Source: Streptomyces zingiberis
Lineage (GTDB): Bacteria > Actinomycetota > Actinomycetes > Streptomycetales > Streptomycetaceae
Direction of reading: 5' to 3'
Length of the DNA stretch: 64,000 nt
Assembly (NCBI RefSeq): GCF_012034935.1
Contig: NZ_JAATEN010000016.1
Location: forward strand, 1 to 64,000
Of the stretch, positions 60,053 to 64,000 are shown one piece after another; positions within the stretch are counted from its first letter, which is position 1, and each line of letters starts with the position of its first letter. Under the pieces are notes generated by a model that did no database searches, was not told the DNA's origin, and saw only the letters and a list, made by a program, of their open reading frames with translations. Both the position numbers and the translations under genes were made by a program.

Positions 60053-60838
60053 TCAGCGGCCGGTGGCGAAGACCTGGGTCCACCAGGGGCCGCCGGCACG
60101 CTCCTCGACCCCGAGGCCCATCTCGCGGAAGCCGCAGTTGAGGATGTTGGCCCGGTGGCCCTCGCTGTTCATCCAGGCGTCCATCACGGCCCCGGCGTCG
60201 GGCTGGCCCTTCGCTATGTTCTCGCCGACGGCGGACCAGCGGTACCCCTCCCGCTCGACCCGCTGGTCGACGGTGGAGCCGTCGGTGCCGGTGTGGGAGA
60301 AGTTCCCGCTGTCCGCCATGGCGTCGCTGTACTTCCCCGCGGCGGCGTCCAGCCGGGCGTCGGCGGTCACCGCCGGGCAGCCGGCGTCCGCCCGTGCCTG
60401 GTTGACCAGGTTCAGGACCTCGCCGGCCACTCCCGGCGCGCCCGTGCCGGCGGGGGTCTCCGCCCGCGGGGCCGGGGGCTGGGGGGCGGTGGTCCGCGGT
60501 GGCCGGCTCGCCCGCTCGGTCCGGCGGTCCGCCTTGGGGACGGCCGTGCTCCGCTCCGGGCGGGGCGCGGTGGTGCTCTTCTCCGGCCCGGGGGAGGCGC
60601 TCCGCCGGGTGGCCGGGGGCGAGGACGAGGCGGAGCGGTCACCACCGCTCTCGGCGCGCGGCAGCGAGGGGGTGACCCGCGCCGGCGCGTCACCGGAGCG
60701 GGCCGAGACGGCGGGGCCCTCCCCGCCGTTGAGGGCGGCGACCCCGGCACCGACCCCGGCCACGACCGCGACCGCCCCGGCCGCCAGGGCTATGGGCCCC
60801 ACGGGGGCGGAGCGGCGCTTGCGGTGGCGGGGGCTCAT
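60053..60838 (-). CDS. Secreted CAP-domain (SCP/PR1-like) protein
   Basis: 261 residues, start ATG at 60838 with AAAGG ten bases upstream. An N-terminal signal anchor (VGPIALAAGAVAVVAGVGAGV) is followed by about 100 residues of Ser/Pro/Arg-rich spacer. The CAP domain then has VLNLVNQARADAGCPAVTAD, GNFSHTGTDGSTVDQRV, VGENIAKGQPDAGAVMDAWM and NSEGHRANILNCGFREMGLG, with the His and Glu of the active-site cleft. Such proteins are common at the Streptomyces surface; their activity is unclear. Confidence 0.9.
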   Translation of the reverse strand: MSPRHRKRRSAPVGPIALAAGAVAVVAGVGAGVAALNGGEGPAVSARSGDAPARVTPSLPRAESGGDRSASSSPPATRRSASPGPEKSTTAPRPERSTAVPKADRRTERASRPPRTTAPQPPAPRAETPAGTGAPGVAGEVLNLVNQARADAGCPAVTADARLDAAAGKYSDAMADSGNFSHTGTDGSTVDQRVEREGYRWSAVGENIAKGQPDAGAVMDAWMNSEGHRANILNCGFREMGLGVEERAGGPWWTQVFATGR

Positions 60839-61163
60839 GGGGTGGGGACCTTTCGGACGTGTACGTCCGTACGGCCCGCGCTGGGACGCGGGCCGTGCGG
60901 ACCTGGGACCGCCGGCGGTGACCTCGCCGACGAGCCCGACCCTAGAGGCCCCGATCCGGAACGATCCGCACACAGGCAGATTCTTAAAGCACCCATAAGG
61001 AAGTGCTCAGAATCCGCTTGGAGAGCCACCACGCACCGCCACCGTCGCGGTCCCCGCCCTCACCGAACGTCACGGCGGCCCGCCGCGCCTCCGCGCGGTC
61101 CTCGCCGGGCCGGCGCGGGCCTCCCCGCCCGGGGCCGGACCCGGTGCCGCCCGGCCCTCCCGC
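60839..61163. promoter_or_regulatory. Intergenic region between the CAP gene and the glycosylase gene
   Basis: 325 bases. The AT-rich block 60960-61020 holds the dyad listed separately and is the likely CAP-gene promoter. The rest is GC-rich without a visible gene. Confidence 0.5.
60979..61014. promoter_or_regulatory. 36-base dyad upstream of the CAP-domain gene
   Basis: GATTCT-taa-AGCAC-N10-GTGCT-c-AGAATC: the outer 6-base and inner 5-base arms both pair perfectly. It lies about 141 bases upstream of the CAP start in the most AT-rich spot of the region. It is probably an operator or promoter element; the protein that binds it is unknown. Confidence 0.55.
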
Positions 61164-62093
61164 TCACTTCAGCAGCCGGGACATCCGGCGGTCGGAGAGC
61201 GTCCGGCCACCCGTCTGGCAGGTCGGGCAGTACTGCAGGGAGGAGCCGGCGAAGGACACCCCGCGCACGGTGTCCCCGCACACCGGGCAGGGCTCCCCCG
61301 TCCGTCCGTGGACCCGCAGTCCGCTCCGCGCGGCGTCCGCCAGGCGCGCCGGTTCCACGCCGCTCAGCCGCTCCACCGCTTCCCGCAGCGTGTGGCGCGC
61401 CACCCGGTACAGCTCGGCGGCGCGCTCCTCGCCGAGGTCGGCGGCGAGGAGGTACGGGGAGAGCCGGGCGGCGTGCAGGATCTCGTCCGAGTAGGCGTTG
61501 CCGATACCGGCGACGACGCTCTGGTCCCGCAGCACGCCCTTGATGCGGCGGCGCTCCCCGCGCAGCAGCCCGGTGAAGACCTCCACGGTGAACGTCTCGC
61601 CGAGCGGTTCGGGGCCCAGCCGCGCGATGCCGGGCACCTGAGCCGGATCGCGGACGCAGGAGACGGCGAGGGCCTTGCGCGAGCCGGACTCGGTCAGGTC
61701 GAACCCGGCCGCGGACCCCCCGTCCGGGGCGGCGCCGCCCGCCGCGCCGGGCCCGTCGGCGGGTTCGAGGCGGACGCGCAGGGCCAGCGGCCCGTACCCG
61801 GGGCGGGAGGGGGCGGCGGGAGCGGTCCGGTGCCAGCGGACCCGCCCCGCGCGGGCGAGGTGGAAGACGAGGTGGAGGGGGCCCTGGGAGCCGGCGGAGC
61901 CGTCGGCCGTCACGGCGGTGAACTTCCCGTACCGCCGCACGCCGGTGACCAGCAGCCCCTCCAGGGCGGTGAGCGGTGGGTCGTACGTCTTCAGCACGTT
62001 CACCGCCGCGGGGCGGACCTGCCGGATCCGGCGGCCGGTGAGCCGGTCGCCGAGGAACCGGGCGAGGACCTCCACCTCCGGCAGTTCCGGCAT
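61164..62093 (-). CDS. Fpg/Nei-family DNA glycosylase
   Basis: A 309-residue base-excision repair enzyme. The catalytic N-terminus PELPEVEVLARFL has Pro as nucleophile after Met removal and Glu as second residue; a conserved Lys lies in RRYGKF. The helix-two-turn-helix is RIKGVLRDQSVVAGIGNAYS, followed by a zinc finger CPVCGDTVRGVSFAGSSLQY / CPTC. The usual C-terminal R of Fpg is followed here by a further 16 residues. MutM, Nei1 and Nei2 cannot be separated by eye. It starts 17 bases after the GNAT gene stop on the same strand. Confidence 0.9.
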   Translation of the reverse strand: MPELPEVEVLARFLGDRLTGRRIRQVRPAAVNVLKTYDPPLTALEGLLVTGVRRYGKFTAVTADGSAGSQGPLHLVFHLARAGRVRWHRTAPAAPSRPGYGPLALRVRLEPADGPGAAGGAAPDGGSAAGFDLTESGSRKALAVSCVRDPAQVPGIARLGPEPLGETFTVEVFTGLLRGERRRIKGVLRDQSVVAGIGNAYSDEILHAARLSPYLLAADLGEERAAELYRVARHTLREAVERLSGVEPARLADAARSGLRVHGRTGEPCPVCGDTVRGVSFAGSSLQYCPTCQTGGRTLSDRRMSRLLK

Positions 62094-62110
62094 GTCCCCA
62101 GTGTGCCGGT

Positions 62111-62665
62111 TCAGAGGCGGCGGTGCATGACGTGCAGTCCGACATAGCCCTTGACGGGGTGGTGGAAGCCCTCCGGGACGGTCGCCAGGATCTCGAAGCC
62201 GAGGGAGCGCCAGAGGGCGACGGCCCGGGTATTGCTCTCCACCACGGCGTTGAACTGCATCGCGCGGTAACCGTCCTGCCGCGCCTGGTCGAGAACGTGG
62301 TGGCCGAGGGCGCGGCCGACGCCCCGCCCGGCGGCCCCGGGGGCGACCATGAAGCTGGCGTTGGCGACATGCGCCCCGCCGCCCATCTGGTTGGGGTGGA
62401 GCTTGGCGGTGCCGAGCACCGTCCCGCCGGCCCCGCCACCACCAGCGCCACCACCAGCGCCGCCGTCACCGGCACTGCCCCCCTCGCTCCCGCCGCCGTC
62501 CACGGCCACGAGGGTGCGGCCCGGCGCCGGAGGCGTCCACACGGCTCGGGCCGCCTCCTCGTCCATGTCCCGGGGGTAGGTGTAGGTCTCGCCCGCGGCG
62601 AGGATGAGGCGCATGAACGCCCAGATGCCGGGCCAGTCGGCCGCGGTGGCTGCTCTGATGTGCAT
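62111..62665 (-). CDS. GNAT-family N-acetyltransferase
   Basis: 184 residues: IRAATAADWPGIWAFMRLIL, GETYTYPRDMDEEAAR, LGTAKLHPNQMGGGAHVANA, VAPGAAGRGVGRALGHHVLD and NTRAVALWRSLGFEIL. This is the pattern of phosphinothricin-type acetyltransferase relatives. A Gly/Ser insert of about 25 residues (GGSEGGSAGDGGAGGGAGGG) interrupts the domain between strands. An ATG 12 bases upstream is also possible. It is upstream of and close to the glycosylase gene. Confidence 0.85.
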   Translation of the reverse strand: MHIRAATAADWPGIWAFMRLILAAGETYTYPRDMDEEAARAVWTPPAPGRTLVAVDGGGSEGGSAGDGGAGGGAGGGGAGGTVLGTAKLHPNQMGGGAHVANASFMVAPGAAGRGVGRALGHHVLDQARQDGYRAMQFNAVVESNTRAVALWRSLGFEILATVPEGFHHPVKGYVGLHVMHRRL

Positions 62666-62796
62666 GGCGGCCAGCATGCCCCGTGCGGCCCCGGGACGGC
62701 GAACGTGTTTCCGCCCCGGTCGCCCGGGAGCGCCCCCGTCGTGAGCGGGGCGTTCCCGGGTGACCGGGGCCGGGGCCGGGGCCGGGGCCGGGCCGC

Positions 62797-64000
62797 TCAG
62801 CCGCTGAGCCGGACGGGCAGCTCGGGGGCGTTGTTCTCCAGGGGCACCGCGTCGGAGCGGACCAGCCCCATCTGCACGGCCTGCCGGGACAGGGCGGCGT
62901 CCAGCAGCCAGTCCGCGCCGGTGCGCACCCGGTTCCCCGGCATGGCCGCCAGGTGGTAGCCGCGGGTGACGGCCTTGGCGACCGGGCCGGACAGCGGGAC
63001 CTGCAACGGGTTGGCCGCCGCCTGGAACCCGCCGAGGTCCACCACGAACCCCAGGTCGCGATGGCGGTACCGGCGCCGCTCGCCCCGGCCGTAGGAGGCG
63101 GCGATGTTGTGCGCGACCGTCCGGCCCTGGCGCCAGGCGTGCTGCGCCGTCATGGGCGTGATCTCGCCCGGGTTGTTGAGGTCCGGCACGGCGGCCGCGT
63201 CGCCGCAGGCGAACACCTCGGGGTGGCCGGGCACGCTCAGGTAGGCGTCGACGCAGAGCCGGCCCTTCGCGGTCTCCAGCCCGATGTCGCCGACGAGGGG
63301 GTCGGGCCGGACGCCGACACACCAGATCAGGGAGTGGGTGGGGACGAACCGCCCGTCGGTGAGGCGCACCCCCTCCTTGGTCGCCTCCTCCACGGAGACG
63401 CCCATGGACACCTCCACGCCGCGCCGGGTCAGGACCCGCTCCGCGGTCTCGGCCATGTGCTCCGGCAGGCCGGGCAGCACGCGCGGGGCGATGTCCAGCA
63501 GCTTCCAGCGGGGCGGCTCGCGGTCCCGGAGCGTGGGCTGCGTGCGGGCGAGTTCATCGGTGAACAGCTTGCCGTGCGCGGCGACCTCGGTGCCCGTGTA
63601 GCCGGCGCCGACCACCACGAACGTGGAACGGGCGGCGCGCTCCTCGGGGTCGTCCGCGGCACCGGCCATCTCGATCTGGCGCGTCATGTGGTCCCGCAGG
63701 TAGAGCGCCTCCGGCATGCCGCGGAAACCGTGGGCGTGTTCCGTGACGCCGGGGATCGGCAGCAGCTTGTTGACGCTGCCGGCGGCGAGGACCAGCCGGT
63801 CGTAGGAGATCTCACGGCGGTGGCCCTCGGGGTCGACCAGGCCGACGGAGCGCCGGGTCAGGTCGACGCTGTCCGCCTCGCCGAGGATGAGCCGGACGTC
63901 GGGCAGGGTGCCGGGGATCGACACCGAGATCCGCCGGGGTTCGAGGATGCCGGTCGCCACCTCCGGCAGCAGCGGTACGTAGAGGAAGTAGTCGTGCGGG
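62797..64000 (-). CDS. ndh: Type II NADH dehydrogenase-like flavoprotein (5' end beyond window)
   Basis: The frame runs into the right edge. The first readable residues, HDYFLYVPLLPEVATGILEP, are the segment after the missing N-terminal FAD-binding GGGFAG motif, so about 40-50 residues lie outside. NAD site: FVVVGAGYTGTEVAAHGKLF. FAD site: PEVFACGDAAAVPD. Both fit NDH-2, which passes electrons from NADH to menaquinone without pumping protons. The C-terminal PMTAQHAWRQGRTVAHNIAA and FVVDLGGFQAAANPLQVPLS fit the membrane-associated end, though the final stretch is shorter in hydrophobic helix than classical Ndh. Confidence 0.85.
   Translation of the reverse strand, partial: PHDYFLYVPLLPEVATGILEPRRISVSIPGTLPDVRLILGEADSVDLTRRSVGLVDPEGHRREISYDRLVLAAGSVNKLLPIPGVTEHAHGFRGMPEALYLRDHMTRQIEMAGAADDPEERAARSTFVVVGAGYTGTEVAAHGKLFTDELARTQPTLRDREPPRWKLLDIAPRVLPGLPEHMAETAERVLTRRGVEVSMGVSVEEATKEGVRLTDGRFVPTHSLIWCVGVRPDPLVGDIGLETAKGRLCVDAYLSVPGHPEVFACGDAAAVPDLNNPGEITPMTAQHAWRQGRTVAHNIAASYGRGERRRYRHRDLGFVVDLGGFQAAANPLQVPLSGPVAKAVTRGYHLAAMPGNRVRTGADWLLDAALSRQAVQMGLVRSDAVPLENNAPELPVRLSG

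Overview
The window is chromosomal DNA from a high-GC actinomycete, almost certainly a Streptomyces or close relative. Third codon positions are G/C almost throughout. GTG and TTG starts with AGGAGG-like ribosome binding sites are common, and gene families typical of Streptomyces recur: XRE-DUF5753/DUF397 pairs, DUF574 methyltransferase, an RmdA-like GGDEF-EAL protein, egtABCD, dodecin and CebR operators. I found one in-frame TTA (bldA-type) codon, in a LuxR-family regulator. No rRNA, tRNA, CRISPR array, insertion sequence or phage gene was seen. Both ends cut genes.

Layout. (1) 1-9.1 kb is the edge of a secondary-metabolite cluster: a truncated NRPS (condensation plus start of adenylation), an ABC exporter, a StrR-family activator, and a divergent LAL-type LuxR regulator with the TTA codon. 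The shared regulatory region of the two regulators holds tandem repeats. (2) 9.1-12.6 kb holds a candidate 49-residue Gly-rich peptide gene, an OmpR-type two-component pair and an Lrp/AsnC regulator. (3) 12.6-17.7 kb is a malonate catabolism locus: MadL/MadM uptake, a malonyl-CoA decarboxylase/malonyl-CoA synthetase fusion ORF, and a divergent GntR regulator with a paired operator. (4) 18.2-23.4 kb has an ABC exporter, then a structured leader with a 24-codon upstream ORF before a 14-TMS drug exporter and a FusB-like EF-G-binding (FBP) protein. This looks like an antibiotic-responsive resistance unit. (5) 23.5-27 kb is a translationally coupled VTC / DUF4956 / CotH-kinase operon.

(6) 27.2-36 kb holds an aldo/keto reductase with divergent TetR, an APH-family kinase, a decayed XRE fragment, a secreted pyroglutamyl-peptidase-like protein with Ser in place of the catalytic Cys, an XRE regulator with two duplicated DUF397 genes, a pirin and a flavin disulfide oxidoreductase. 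(7) 36-40.2 kb has a secreted GH12 cellulase, a divergent AAC(2')-type aminoglycoside acetyltransferase with a perfect CebR box between them, and two secreted DUF4360 paralogues; a second perfect CebR box and a long hairpin lie upstream of the distal paralogue. (8) 40.5-45.2 kb holds small enzymes and a secreted S1 protease with a Gly/Gln-rich tail. (9) 45.9-50.6 kb is the complete ergothioneine operon egtABCD. (10) 50.9-56.4 kb holds DUF3140, dodecin, an MreB-like protein, and a methyltransferase/RmdA pair. (11) 56.8-64 kb holds a second two-component system, a secreted CAP protein, an Fpg/Nei glycosylase, an acetyltransferase and a truncated type II NADH dehydrogenase.

Most long overlapping reading frames on the opposite strand are composition shadows of these genes and are left out.
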